From the NCBI GenBank assembly GCA_023375785.1, contig SZWC01000035.1, positions 646,561 through 710,190 on the forward strand: 63,630 nucleotides of DNA, written 5' to 3'. Position 1 is the first letter of the stretch, and every line of letters starts with the position of its first letter. The notes beneath the pieces were generated by a model. That model was not told the origin of the DNA and did not search any database. It saw nothing but the letters and a program-made list of their open reading frames with translations. Origin of the DNA: Penium margaritaceum. Its lineage: Eukaryota; Streptophyta; Zygnematophyceae; Desmidiales; Peniaceae. The position numbers and the translations under genes are program-made. Positions 30,947-42,079 of the stretch are shown one piece after another.

Positions 30947-31056
30947 TGCACAACATCACCACTCTCGATGCGTTGCACTCTGTTTTGCATAGTACGACCC
31001 AGCAGGGGCAGCAGCAAAGCGTATAACAGCTGAAAGAGCAGCTCAGCAGTCGGTTC

Positions 31057-31827
31057 CAGATGTCAGACATGGGGGAGCTAGAGTTCTACCTCGGGGTGAG
31101 CATCACGCGGAACCAGAGGGCGTGTACGCTTGAGCTAGGGCAGGCCAAAAACATGGCCGAGGTGCTGAAGCGGTATGACATGGAGGACTGCAAACCAGTG
31201 TACAGTCCTGTCTACATGACCTGTGAACTAAGTGCGGCAATGGCGCCGCAAACAAAAGAAGAGCGGGAGGATATGGCACGGGTGCCCTACCAATCGGCGG
31301 TGGGCAGCCTCATGTACGCCATGGTGGTGACTCGACCGGACCTGGCCTGCGCGGTGGGCCAAGTGAGCAGGTACGTAGCGGATCCATGGCCACTACACTG
31401 GCAGGCGGTCAAGCGCATCCTGCAGGTGACGCGACATGCGCCCCTGAGGTTCAACGGAAAAGGGCGGACATACCCTTTGCTTCTGGTCTGCTACACGGAT
31501 GCAGACTACGTTGGGGATGTGGACAAGCAGAAGTCCACATCCGGCTCCATCTCGCCGACCAACAATCCGACGCAGCACAGGAGGACGAAGCACATCGACT
31601 TGCGTTATCACTACGCATGGGACATGGTCGAGAAGGGGCAGGTGGTGCTGCAGCACTGCAGCACACACAACATGCTTGCAGATTGCTTGACCAAAGCACA
31701 ACCCGTGGACCGGCACGGATGAGCGTGGCCGGACTAGGGATGACCAGCTATGATGGGTTGGAGGGCGCAGCGGAAGATGAGTGAGAGCAAGCAGGAGGAG
31801 CGGGCATGGCAGGTGCAAGGGGGAGAA
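31057..31827 (+). pseudogene. element G: RT tail and RNase H fragment of another copia lineage
   Basis: The plus strand reads MGELEFYLGVSITRNQRACT, YMTCELSAAM, SAVGSLMYAMVVTRPDLACA and LLVCYTDADYVGDVDKQKST, then jumps to NPTQHRRTKHIDLRYHYAWD and NMLADCLTKAQPVDRHG (stop 31720). About 45 residues of the RNase H core are missing between the two blocks. The TRPDLA/RRTKHIDLRYH style is that of the Tork-like lineage to which F also belongs, not that of A, B or D. A PPT-like GCAAGGGGGAGAA precedes the LTR start. The fragment abuts D at 31056. Confidence 0.8.
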
Positions 31828-31970
31828 TGTTGAAACATTGCCCCTCCGCATGCCCAAGTGCGGCGCCGGGAGGCACCGACGAGTCGCCAGAAATTGGAAA
31901 CTCTGCGCCGGCAAATCTAGCAACTCGAGAATTGCTTGGAGCCTAAAATGGTTGATTGCCCCGTAAAGTT
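31828..31970 (+). repeat. start of an LTR of element G (end not determined)
   Basis: TGTTGAAACATTGCCCC follows the polypurine run. The first ~16 bases resemble the LTR start of F (TGTTAAAAATTGCCC). No second copy is available to define its end. Confidence 0.5.
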
Positions 31971-32866
31971 AACAAGTTGCTGAATCCTGTAGTAGGTTTT
32001 TTTCCAGAATCAGACAAGTGTCGAGGGAGATATGGCCTTTCAAAGTTGGGGTGTGCGCAGCGGCTCTGGGGGCCAGCTGTGACTCAAAATCTGGTGGATA
32101 ACTGACCGGATTGCGTAACAAAAATACCATCTGGAGAAATTGCTCCGGAAGGCCTGCCGAGGCGTCCGGTGGATAATCCACCTCATCAGGTGGATCATCC
32201 ACCGGATCCCGTAGTGCAGGTTGTTAGTGAGGGACTTTGCCAAAATCATGGCTCGGCGTCCGAAACTAAGTAGTAAGTTTTGTTACTCGGGGACTTGGTC
32301 AAAATTCTGACTCCAGGTCCGTGGACAGGTTTCGAACCTCGTCACACCCCATCACCAAAATCGACCCAAAAGTGGGTAGAATGCGTGGAAAAAGTGAATG
32401 AGACCCATACATCACGTGAAATAGGATCTGCACCTTGGGAAAGGTGCTTTGCACGTGAAGGAAGGCACCACGGCGAGTGGCGGCGTCAGGCTTCAGTGGT
32501 GGGTGAGACCTGCGCTTCGGCAAGCGTAACTTGGGCTACCCTTGGCAGAATTTCACGCAGTTTGGTGCGTTGAAAATCTCATGACTAACCCTATGAGTTA
32601 TGTGATCATGTCTATGCACAAAAACCAATGGAAAATCACGTTATTCCCTTCGCAAAAGTGACTGTCTCTGCTTGCCTGCTCACGTAGCGTGAGGCGACCA
32701 GAAAGCTCAGGCTCAGTCTCAGATTCGCCCAAAACAGATGACGTGAACCACTAGAGACAATCAGACAAACTTCAGGACCGCACCACGTGGATTCCTCCTG
32801 ACAGAACTCAAGAACCTGCATGAGCAGCATTAGGGAAGGGTAAGGTGGAGTGGGGTGGGGCGTGGT
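31971..32866. other. no gene recognised; short near-palindromes
   Basis: Two 15-bp near-palindromes, GGTGGATAATCCACC and GGTGGATCATCCACC, lie within ~32165-32205, followed by a reprise of GGGACTTGGTCAAAAT at ~32230 and ~32289. No coding support. Confidence 0.45.
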
Positions 32867-33037
32867 NNNNNNNNNNNNNNNNNNNNNNNNNNNNNNNNNN
32901 NNNNNNNNNNNNNNNNNNNNNNNNNNNNNNNNNNNNNNNNNNNNNNNNNNNNNNNNNNNNNNNNNNNNNNNNNNNNNNNNNNNNNNNNNNNNNNNNNNNN
33001 NNNNNNNNNNNNNNNNNNNNNNNNNNNNNNNNNNNNN
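32867..33037. other. assembly gap (171 N) at a purine-rich simple repeat
   Basis: The gap is flanked by GGGGTGGGGCGTGG on the left and (AGG)n on the right (33038-33061). It probably hides a longer simple repeat. Open frames that cross it are meaningless. Confidence 0.95.
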
Positions 33038-33069
33038 AGGAGGAGGAGGAGGAGGAGGAGGGCAAAGGC

Positions 33070-33365
33070 ACAGCTGGAAGCCCAACACAATCACAATGTA
33101 GGGAACACTTTGGTCGTCGTCGAATTGTTCAGACACATTGCAAAAGCATGTTGAAAGCTTTTTCAATGTTTTCTCTCTTCTTTTCGTCCAAATACCAGTA
33201 CCTAGAAGCCCGAGACGATGACCATGTAGATAACACTTTGGTTGCGATAGCAAGATAAAGATGGTTTGCGAAAGCGGTCTAAGAACAGACTCCTTTTTCT
33301 AAACAAACCGCACCTGGAAGCCCGAGATGATGACCATGTAGAGAACGCTTTGGTCGCTGTTGAGG
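33070..33365 (-). repeat. three diverged copies of a ~45-bp motif
   Basis: Copies at ~33074, ~33202 and ~33313 share, on plus, GGAAGCCC..GA..ATGACCATGTAGA.AACRCTTTGGTCG. On minus they encode versions of DQSVLYMVIISGFQ (DQSVPYIVIVLGFQ in the first). Spacing is ~127 and ~110 bp. This could be a decayed tandem array or repeated exon. Confidence 0.55.
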
Positions 33366-33560
33366 CGTAGTGCCATTGCCTGCTTCCCGCTCGAACCCGC
33401 TGTGTTCTTCACCCTAAGATTTGCCATCACAAATGAATCGGCATCCTCTCTTGAGACAGAAACAAAGGAAGGAGGGAAAACATCCTTGATCAAGTGTATG
33501 GGTTGTACAAAAGAATAATCCCCACAACACTCTTCCTCTGAAGGTGGTTGGGATGATTGG
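33299..33560 (-). CDS. unrecognised coding-like fragment
   Basis: The minus frame reads SEEECCGDYSFVQPIHLIKD, VSREDADSFVMANLRVKNTA and GKQAMALRLNSDQSVLYMVI before a stop. Composition is balanced, unlike the Pro/Ser-rich low-complexity part upstream in the same frame (33560-33934). It shows no retroelement motif and I do not recognise it. It could be a captured or decayed host exon, or chance. Confidence 0.25.
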
Positions 33561-33814
33561 AAGGTTAAAGGGAGTGCAAGTATCAAGAGAGGGAAGGGGA
33601 GGGGAAATGATAATAGATGGTTGGGAAAATAGATGGGGTAGAGAGTGGGTGACGGGGAAGGAGGAAGTGGGAGAGGGGGGACGGAGGGAGTCTTGGAGTT
33701 TTCCGGCATGGTATGGTGTGGAAGGGGGAGGTATGGTGTAGAAGGGGGAGGTATGGTGATCCGGGAAGCTGTAGCATAGCGGTCGCCACAGCAAAGCGCT
33801 GTGGAGACAAACCG

Positions 33815-34192
33815 CATTTCAAGGAAACTCAGCCGCACCGCCTTGCGGAACGCATAGTGCGTCGGTGCATCGGCCCTTTGAGTGACAACACTCACACTGC
33901 CTTTACACATAGCGTTCAAGATAGATTCTTGCAACGCTCAGCAAACAGCGACGGAACCTGGTTCGTCGCATCGAGGGGCGTCTCGCAATGTCCACGCCGG
34001 CAGCACAAGAGGAAGAGGAGGCGGACAGACAAGTATTCAAGTTTTCATGGCTGCTATGCAAACCAGGGGTTCATGACACAAAAATCTAGTAGGTTTGCGG
34101 ATCGATCCTGACAGCCCATCAAACTAGACCCCTAGAGGTTGCAAGTATTCTGTAGCCAGACCGGATGGCCTCCGGCCACTGAGTTCGTCAGA
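33815..34192. repeat. uninterrupted paralogue of the TIR-element target
   Basis: Matches 1905-2051 (GGAAACTC..CCGCACCGCC, GTGCGTCGGTG, TTTACACA) and then, continuously, 3951-4250 (CGCAACGCTC, GGGCGTCTCGCAATG, GAGTTCGTCAGACAAACC). It lacks the 1.9-kb insert and serves as an empty site. Confidence 0.7.
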
Positions 34193-34805
34193 CAAACCAC
34201 TGTCCCTCGGCTGTGTCCATGCTCGTGCAGATCCCTGATGCAGACCCAAATGGTGCCGGAGCGTTGTCGGGTGGTGATCCACCCACCTGTAGCTGATAGA
34301 TAGCTACGATGGTGACACAGGCGCCTACTACGACCTGCTATAGTGTTTTCTGCAGGCCGTAGGATTTTCTTGGTGGACTGGGCATGGGCCCAATTTGCAT
34401 GCTTTGCATTGAGTGTCCACCGTTTCATGCCGGACCCATGCATGTGACCATTCTTAGCGTCTGGCTTGAGATTTTGCATCTCTAGGTTCAGACGGTGTTG
34501 CGTTTGGATACCTGTACACACAGTTACAGCCAAAACAGTGGGTTTGGGCCGGTTTTAGGACAAAGTGACACTGTCACGTGCATCACCTGCCTTGGGCCGT
34601 GGCAGCTATTCATGTTGTGTGATTTTTAGTTGTCATTTCTCTCTCCACATTTACTAAGTTGTTGGAGCTTATGAGACTTAACGCGTCCCCCTAGCCTAAC
34701 CCTTGCTGTTTCTTGCACCTGCTTGCTTGCTAGTGTGCCAGCGTGAATGGACAGTGTTGCCAAATCAGTTGCAACAAGGTTAGGAGGGTTCCTAGCAGTT
34801 TCTCA
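34193..34805 (+). repeat. element E 5' LTR, 5'-truncated
   Basis: Matches the 3' LTR of K (61.84-62.28 kb: GTGGACTGG.C.TGGGCCC, GTGTCCACCGTTT, CATGCATGTGACCA, CTAGGTTCAGAC) and the fragment at 62.55-62.81 kb. It ends TTTCTCA directly before the PBS. Confidence 0.8.
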
Positions 34806-34817
34806 TGGTATCAGAGC
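34806..34817 (+). other. primer-binding site of element E
   Basis: Exact TGGTATCAGAGC after the LTR. Confidence 0.9.
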
Positions 34818-35495
34818 AGCGAGACCTTTCTTGCTGAGCTGCAACACAGAGTCACAGCAACGGTAGCAGTAGTGAGAGTCACCGCCGCCGCCGTACCTTA
34901 GGACCCATTCTAGCCATTTGCAACAACGACATTACCATGCAATCCCCAGCACCTCACTGGGTGAGCTGTGGCAGTTACCGCCTCCAGTAGCCACGCCAAG
35001 CAGTAGCAACAGCACCACGTGGCAGCATCAGCCATGTTTGGCTACCCATCTCTACAAAAACAAAAGAGGGAGAACCAGCTTGCAACGGCTCGCGGCAGTG
35101 GCTGTGAGCAGTGGTAGTGCACAGTGGCAGCAGCAGCTTGCAGCGGCCGCAGCGTGAGCAGCCGCGAGCAGCAACAGCAGCGCAGTAGCAGCGGTAGAAG
35201 AAGTAGCTGCAACGGAGCAGCAGTGACAGCGGCCACAGCTCGGAGCAGGAAGCAGTGCTGCGTAGTTGTATATAAGCTGCGCAACACTTTGCAGCACTCT
35301 GTAAATTGTGCACAGGGTTGTGAAGGAATGCACAGGGCTACGCAGGGCTACGCAGGGCTACGTAGGGCTACATAGGGCTGCACATGTCTGTGCAGGGCTG
35401 TGTAGGGCTGTGGTGGGCCGCACAGGGTTGCGCAAACCCTATGTAGCAGCGTGCAGGGGTCACGCGGTTACCCCCACCAAGGAGTCCGCGTGACT
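34818..35495 (+). other. element E leader with CAG/AGC and GGGCTACGCA repeats
   Basis: Contains AGC/CAG-rich sequence (34980-35260) and at ~35335-35440 a short-period tandem repeat of GGGCTACGCA / GGGCTGTGTA units. No supported gene. Confidence 0.6.
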
Positions 35496-35499
35496 TAAA

Positions 35500-36428
35500 A
35501 AAAAAACCTGTGGCATATAACTCGAGGGTGTGACCATATACCCACTGATTTCATGAATGAGCCTCCCATATCCAATGACCGCTGTTTAACAATGCCATAT
35601 CCAACAAATTCTAAGTTTAACACTGATACATCCACTAGTCGAAGAAAATCATCGACATAAAAAAAAGCGCGCAAACACCATGTCATCGTTGAATGAAATG
35701 CACCTTCGGATTGATGACGTCATCACACCCCTTAAACAATCACAAATCCCACTTTTGATGTGTTTGTGATTTTTCGAGGGAGGGGTTTGTGTGGGGTTTG
35801 CGTGAGGGGTCTGAGACACCCCATGCGTTGAAAAAGAATCTGCTGGGCCCCGTGGTAGCGGGTGCCAGCAGATGCCCTCGTAAACAACAAAAACCCTCAA
35901 CCGCGAATGTAATTTGGGATTGGGTTTGAAGGTGTTTGTATCGCAAACCTAAGGTGTTTTGTGTGCCATGAAAATGAAAAAGAAATCAGAAATGGGCATT
36001 TTCGCTCAATCGTGATCGAGTGATGACCCTTTTTTCCGATTTTCTTTTTCGACGCGCAAATCCCCTATTACGTTTTAGGGTTTTCTATGTTTTTCATGGG
36101 CGGAGCCCACGCAAAACTTGAAACCCTAAATCATAATAGGGGGTTTGCGTGTCAAAAAAGAAAAAAAAGAAAGGGGCATCGTACCATCGCGATCTCGTGA
36201 GGGAGTGATGGTCGCAATCGAGCGATGGTCACATGGCCTTCCTCGCCATGCTTGATTAGCGACTTGCTGATTGAGCATGGCAAGGGAGCCGGATACGTCG
36301 TTCTTATCTTTTCAAGTGTTGGATATGGGGGACATATATTTCCGCTCGTGGATATGGGAGGGTCCGCGATTCAAGATCATGGATATCCTGTCTATTTCAC
36401 CCCGTATAACTTGTCAACATAAAAAACA
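35500..36428. mobile_element. hairpin-rich TIR element in the E leader (MITE-like)
   Basis: The outer ends are inverted and diverged: CCTCCCATATCCA and CATATCCAACA on the left (35560-35610) pair with GTTGGATATGGG and GGATATGGGAGG on the right (36300-36365). The centre is a large hairpin: GCGCAAATCCCCTATTACG.TTTAGGGTTT (~36053-36083) against AAACCCTAAATCATAATAGG (~36119) and GGGTTTGCG, extending outward over ~120 bp per arm to the GTGATCGAGTGATGA / GAGTGATGGTCGCAATCGAG blocks. No transposase. Boundaries and family are uncertain and I could not find a clean target duplication. Confidence 0.55.
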
Positions 36429-36586
36429 CTAGCATATTTATTGCTGACGTAAAAATTGTTGACTTCATCATTAGCTCTGCTGACATAAGCATTTCTAAGG
36501 TCGACACGTCAATCCATCTCATTGTTTCAACCCCTCAAGAAAGTTTTTGACAATTCTGCAATCCAACGAGTTTGGCATTCTATCCC

Positions 36587-38200
36587 ATGCTGAGCTCTGA
36601 GATGGCTCCTGTGGGAGACAAAGGCAAAGGACGTGCAGATCCCTCTTTTTCCTCTTCTTGGGTCATGAGCCTGAGGTCACATGCCATCGAGGACCTTCGG
36701 CGCTACCAGGATGAGTTACGTAGTCTGTAGCTGCAACACACCGACACCCTCAGCGAACTCACCGATCTTATCCGAGGGCGCTTCATTTTTCCCAAGCAGA
36801 CATCCTGAGGAGTTAGTGGTGTCATGCCGCCTGCACAGCAGTCAGCACCCGCAGCGCCTTCAGGACCTGGACACGACCATCCATCCCTTGACATGTGGGT
36901 TGAGGAGCCTGAGATGCCAGGCATGGAGGATAATGCCTGCCCGATTGAGACCCGCCTGCTTTAGAAGCGACTTCGCCAGCTCTGGACGAGTTCTCAGCTT
37001 CTCCAGACACGCATTCCTCATTCCCCGGAGCTGTAGCCCCAGTTGGATCCTATTCCTGGTACCTTTTCTGTTCCTCGTCCTCTCCCATCTCAGCCTGTGG
37101 TTGCCCACCCCCACGCAACCTAAGGACTTTGATACACCACCCCCACGCTATGTTGGCGAGGACGTCATTGACTACTAGTAGATTTTCTTCCTGGTGTGGG
37201 CTACATCTGTGGGCATATGGCATTACTACCATAGCACATATCAGGTCACGGACTGGGCTCAAGTGGTGACGGTCGCTAGGGCAATGTGCGGACTTCTCTA
37301 CGCCATGTTGTGTGAGATAGTGGTGGACTTTTGCCCGTTCCTTGGCTAGGTTGGCACAGGCTCTGGTGCCAATCCACGTCGGGGCTCGGAGATGGCACTG
37401 CCCCTGCTTACCGCAACGACCCATGCCACCCATGTTGCACACATCCACACTTTCCACTCCCTTTGTCAGGGGCCCACTGAGCTTGTATCAAACTACTAGC
37501 GGTAGGCCATGCGCATCTACACGCGTCTCCGCACCTCAGGAGGGACGCAACTATGGGCGCTCCGCACCATCATACGCAGCGTCCGTCTTGAGCATACTAA
37601 GATCTTCTCACGGTACAGCGACGCCACTCTTGAGGCGTGGTCGTCTTCCCTCCAGCTTCTCCCTTGGGCTCACCAGGTGTTTCGCCAAGTGACCTCCATC
37701 CGTGAGGCTGTAGTGGCTCATCAAAAGAGGCCCCTCGCTGCAGCAGACATCACGTCGTCACCGACACCACTACCTCAGCCTACTACTCCAGCGTTTGGCG
37801 CCTCCTCCTCTCCCTCTACCCCAAATATTCCGCCTCCGGCAAAGAGTGTGGCAGTAGCTTCACAAGGGAAAATGGGTAAGAAGAAGCGCGGTTTGGGCCA
37901 GTAGTAGTCACAACAGCAGCGGTCACCAGCCACTAGCAGTGGACGGTCCGTCTACTGCTACAACTATGAAGGCACTCATCGCTACACCGAGTGCCAGCAG
38001 CCTCTTGACTGGGCGCGGATCACTCACGGGCTTCAGGCGGCATATGCGCAGCAATCTCCATCAATCAGTTCAGCTTGTGGCCGCACAAAGACCATCATTC
38101 TCCCCACCTACCATCAATGGCGCTCTGGACCCACGCGATCGCACCATCGCTGGGCTTCACCATCTCCTGGCGATTCGTCTTTAGGGAGGTGCGAGTATGT
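36587..38200 (+). pseudogene. element E Gag
   Basis: The ATG at 36587 gives MLSSEMAPVGDKGKGRADPS and LRSHAIEDLRRYQDELRSL, then TAG, HTDTLSELTDLIRGRF and more stops. A frameshift near 37110 leads to PKDFDTPPPRYVGEDVIDY, VWATSVGIWHYYHSTYQVTD, MRIYTRLRTSGGTQLWALRT and a basic KMGKKKRGLGQ. The knuckle is CYNYEGTHRYTEC (~37958), with Tyr for the second Cys, where sister K has CYNCGGAHHYTEC. Many TAG stops fall at positions where Gln is likely (for example before LQHT and SQQQ). Confidence 0.8.
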
Positions 38201-40249
38201 TGTCACAACCGGATGGTTCACAGACTATTTGTTTGTCTCTTCTTGTTGCTCATGATGACTCGTTAAAGGGGGCACATTTGGCATGTGATGATGATGGGCC
38301 TAATAGTACTGATTGGATTCATGATTCTCATCTTTGTGCCCTTAGTTGTTCCTCCTCGCATGTTGCCCAACGTCCATCTCAAGCCGAGTGTTCCATTGAC
38401 TGTTGTATAGTGAAATCCTCCAGTCATGAGGCCGGTGGCACTTGGTTCATCGATTCTGGTGCCACTCACCACATGACCTGTCGTCATAGTGATTTTGTCG
38501 TCTTCGGTCCCGTTATGTCCTTTCGCTCCATTTGCACAGGCTCTGGTCAGTCACTGCTAGTTGAGGGTGTTGGGGTCCTCTGTTTCGATGGGCCGTCTGG
38601 CCCGCTGTACCTAACCGAGGTTCTTTTTGTGCCTGATCTTGAGCTTAGCTTGCTGTCTGTACGTGCTTGTACTCTGATGGGCCTGCCTCTCTGTCGAGCG
38701 TAGGACACACTTTGCGACTGTGACTGCTATTGACACTCGTGTGATTGTTCTCCAGACCTCGGTTGTGGATGTTTTGTATCGTGTCACTCGGACCTCTCCC
38801 TCTCCTTGCTCCTCTTCCACTTCCGCTCATGTGTTTGTCACGGTCGTTCTCTCTATTGAGCACCAGTGTCTGTTGCATCGTCGCCTGTGTCACGTGGGCT
38901 CAGATGCTATGTCTAAGCTCATCCGGACACAGCCCGCACTCGTACTTGATGCGGCCTCTTTCGAGTGGTCGCCCACGACCGATTGTCGATTTTGTACTCA
39001 GGGTAAGATGCATTGTTGCACCTACCTTGTTGCTCTCTCTCGGGCCCTTCGCTCCCTCATCTCGGTCCTCTTCCTTTCGATTCTCTGTCAGATCGTGGTA
39101 GTTACATCTTGACCCTAACCGATGACTTCACCCGGATACGGTGGGTCTATAGCTTGTGCCAGAAGAGCGATGCCGCTCTAGGGATTCACCTCTGGCTAGT
39201 GATGGCTGAGTGCCACTCTTGCTACACTCTCCACATGTTTTGCTCAGACCGTTGGGGTGAGTTTCTTGGCGAGATGGACAGATTCTTTTTAGAGTATGGT
39301 GGTTTCCACCACGTCTCTGCTCCTACTACCCCTAAGCAAAATGATGTCTCTGAGTGCTGGAACCTCAGCATGGAGGATGCGGTTTACGCTATGCAGTCAG
39401 AGTGTGGTCTTCCGGAGTCCTTTGTGTTAAAAGGATTTGCCTATATGACATGGTTCTTGAACCGCCTCCCACACGGTCCCCTCCCGGACCATGTTACACT
39501 GTACGAGCTCTGGATCGGTCATCGTACCGACCTTTATCTCGCTCGTATCTGGGACTCCGTGGCTTGCGTTTGGTACCCTGAGGAGCAACAGGGGTCCAGA
39601 ATCACTCCACGGGGTCGTTTGTGTGCCTTTGTGGGAATCTCCATACGGTCGAAGGCCTGGCGGTTTTGGGACCCTGCTCACCGTCGAATTGTCTAGTCGC
39701 ATGACGCGCTTTTCTATGATTCCGTGACATGTCTACCATCATGTCGATGGCCACCATGTTTGTTCCTACGTGTGATGCTTCTTGACGGATGGGGGAGTCT
39801 GGGCCTGCGAGCATCTCTCGGCCGGTTGACGTGTCCATTCGAGCCCCCTCCACCTCTTTGTCTCTGACCCTTGATGATCTAGCTATCATAGCTGTCGGTC
39901 CCGAGACCTCCTCCACTGAGTTAGTACCTGCCCAGGTTCCCTCGCATCCCACAGGCACTCCTGGCTTTGTGCCCATGCTCACTACCACTCCTGCCTCTGT
40001 GCATGTGCCTCTCTCTCCACCTGTTCCTGTTGTCTCGTCCACACCCAGCCTAATGTCTTCTGTCACGTCACTAGCACCTCCTCCTCTTGCGTCACCCGCT
40101 CCTTCGCCTGAGTCACCGTCAGCTGTGGTCAAGCCCGTCCTTGAGCCTGAGGTCAGCACCTTGAGCCCTAAGTACTCGCGTGAGCCCGGTGGTCGACTTC
40201 AACCACTGGTCTCTGGAATCCAGAGAGTTGCCGGTTCTGCACCTAGGCG
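38197..40249 (+). pseudogene. element E protease, integrase and linker (5' part)
   Basis: GTWFIDSGATHHMTC (protease, ~38445), LLVEGVGVLCFDGPSGPLYL and DLELSLLSVRAC; then frameshifts. HRRLCHVGSDAMSKL with FCTQGKMHCC is the zinc region, and YILTLTDDFTRIRWVYSLCQ, FCSDRWGEFLGEMDRFF (RGGE altered to RWGE) and KQNDVSECWNLSMEDA form the integrase core. It ends KAWRFWDPAHRRIV and TAG. A Pro/Ser/Val-rich linker (39789-40249) is cut by the insertion of F. The QNGVSERWNR signature is changed to QNDVSECWNL, so catalysis would be doubtful even without the stops. Confidence 0.82.
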
Positions 40250-40254
40250 CTCTA

Positions 40255-40967
40255 TGTTAAAAATTGCCCTTGCCATGGATGCCGTTTGCCGTTTTCCTGG
40301 TCCGACCACTAGAGAGTGGTTGAATGTCCAATCTGATTGCAGATTTGAAATCCTTGGATCTTGCCATGTGATTTCAAGCTTTCAGTTTCTCGATTTGTTT
40401 GAGAATTCAGAAAGCTAGCCCTACCCAAAGTTCGGGTGGTGTGGCGGGTGGAATCTGATACCCGTCCGGGGTGACGGGATACTCCACCGCCGGTGGTCCG
40501 TGTTCAGCTCCAACTGGCTCCATAGACCCCAAGGCCCTAGAGGAAGTGACCAGGGAGGTCTCCTCGACCAGGTCAAGCCACCCTTTGACTTGTCAAACAA
40601 AGAAAGGCGCTTCGAGCTGTCGTCGGCTCGTGTCGGAGACGACTCACGTCTGCGGCAGCTAAAGGCGGCTCCACCAAGGGTTGCTTGGATGGGCGTAGCA
40701 GGGGCTATACTGCTCTGTTTTGGGCGTGCTTGGATGCGTTGAATTCTCAGATCACAGGCTATAAGAATCTGATGTAATTTCACCAAAATAACCAACCATC
40801 AATGATTCGCAGCCTTTCTCAGTTTTCGCAATCTGTATTCTACCAGAATTCTCCTCCCTTGGGTGTTCTGGCGACCCAAAGCACACACCTCCCTTGGAAG
40901 TCTCTTTGCACTAAGAAGTCGTGGACACTTAGGCAGTTCAGGGCACGCCAGGACAACATTATTGACA
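40255..40967 (+). repeat. element F 5' LTR
   Basis: 713 bp with TG..CA ends. It contains ..TTCGAGCTGTCGTCGGCTCG (40609-40628), the uninterrupted version of the site into which H jumped in the 3' copy. It also has a ~35-bp duplicated CTCCCTTGG segment absent from the 3' copy. Confidence 0.9.
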
Positions 40968-41092
40968 AGGGGTTATGGGCCCATGACCCTGACCTGCTTA
41001 CCAAGACGTTCACGGCTTCCGCAACGCACGGGAGTGTCGCTCCGAGCGAATTCGCCGTCGCACTTTGAGACTGTCCATTGCAGAAGTTCAAC

Positions 41093-42079
41093 ATGGCACA
41101 GAAGACAGAGTCCTTTCCCATCCAAAAGTACATGGGCGGCCCAGGCTTTGGGCTGTGGCGGTGGAATTTTGAGATCTACCTCGCGCACAAGGGAGTGCTG
41201 GAGCTCATGAAGGGCACGGTTCAAGATGCGAGCGCAACGGACGAGGAGAAGACGACCTTCGCGAGGAAGAACACGGAGGCGCTCATGCTCCTATTGTTGG
41301 CGGTGCATGAATCTCAGCGGGGCTACATTCAGGGCTGCGACCTGGCAGCTGATGCGTGGAAGAAGCTCTGCTCCATCCTCCAATCAACATCCCTAGACAA
41401 CAAGATCTTCACAATGAAGCGACTCTTGACGGTGAGGATCGAGGAGGGTGAGGACATCATTTCCGCCATGCAACAGATCGAGTCTCTTGCCTCACAATGC
41501 AATGATGTGGGGTGGAAGATTGACACAAAGATGCAGGAAATGGCACTCCTCATGGCTCTACACGACATTTGGGGTCCTCTCATCACCGTGCAAGAAGGTT
41601 GGGAGGAGGATAAACTCACCTACGACGCAGTCGCCAAGTACATCTGCAACGAGGTGCACCGTCGGAGTGGTGGCAAGATCTCGTCATCCTCAACTGCCCT
41701 GGTCACCAAAATGCAAGGTGGCAGCAACAGCGGCAAGCGAGGCGGTGGTAAGGGCGAATGCAAGAAGGATGCCAAGAGGGGTGCATGCCATAACTGTGGC
41801 AAGGAGGGCCATTGGACCAAGGAGTGCCCGGAGGAGGCGCAGTCTGGCGGCAAAGGTGCCAAAGGCAAGAAGACGCTCCTCAACGGCACAAAGAACCATG
41901 AACTCAAGGGCGCCAACCGGCGGTGCCTCGTCTCAGGTGCGGAGGACCATACCCAAGTCAAGAAGGTGGGGTTCATCAACTACACCAAGTCTGCAAAGTC
42001 CATGGTAACCGCTAACGACAAGGTCAAACCTACGGCCGGCCAAGGTGATGTGGACATAGAGGTGGTGGTTGGTGGTTAA
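41093..42079 (+). CDS. element F Gag with a degenerate protease start
   Basis: Open frame from ATG 41093: MAQKTESFPIQKYMGGPGFG, WRWNFEIYLAHKGVLELMKG, LWAVHESQ-like capsid helices, LDNKIFTMKRLLTVRIEEGE and SLASQCNDVGWKIDT (retrotransposon Gag, UBN2 type). The canonical CCHC knuckle CHNCGKEGHWTKEC lies at ~41787. After it the frame reads RRCLVSGAEDHTQVKKVGFI, which looks like a protease start of the type LVDSGA.DHMT with the catalytic Asp (and a Met) deleted. Stop TAA at 42077-42079. The only open Gag in the window, about 329 residues. Confidence 0.85.
   Translation: MAQKTESFPIQKYMGGPGFGLWRWNFEIYLAHKGVLELMKGTVQDASATDEEKTTFARKNTEALMLLLLAVHESQRGYIQGCDLAADAWKKLCSILQSTSLDNKIFTMKRLLTVRIEEGEDIISAMQQIESLASQCNDVGWKIDTKMQEMALLMALHDIWGPLITVQEGWEEDKLTYDAVAKYICNEVHRRSGGKISSSSTALVTKMQGGSNSGKRGGGKGECKKDAKRGACHNCGKEGHWTKECPEEAQSGGKGAKGKKTLLNGTKNHELKGANRRCLVSGAEDHTQVKKVGFINYTKSAKSMVTANDKVKPTAGQGDVDIEVVVGG

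Larger units (their letters stand above)
24260..31056 (-). mobile_element. Ty1/copia LTR retrotransposon D, 5'-truncated
   Basis: The minus strand has ORF0, gag, protease, integrase, RT and RNase H in copia order from ~30.95 to 24.88 kb. The PPT CATGGGGGAG is the complement of 24834-24843 and the 3' LTR starts at 24833 (TGTTGGTTTTGTGTCC) and runs down to roughly 24260; its far end is uncertain because no second LTR remains. The 5' LTR and PBS are missing: at ~31057 the sequence switches to an unrelated copia fragment (G). D is close to A in protein sequence but its RT is uninterrupted. Confidence 0.85.

Noticed and set aside
36053..36150. Interstitial telomeric repeat (TTTAGGG)
   Set aside because: Only single TTTAGGG units within hairpin arms, not a tandem array.
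41620..41979. Minus ORF opposite F Gag
   Set aside because: Shadow of the clearly coding plus-strand Gag with its CCHC knuckle.
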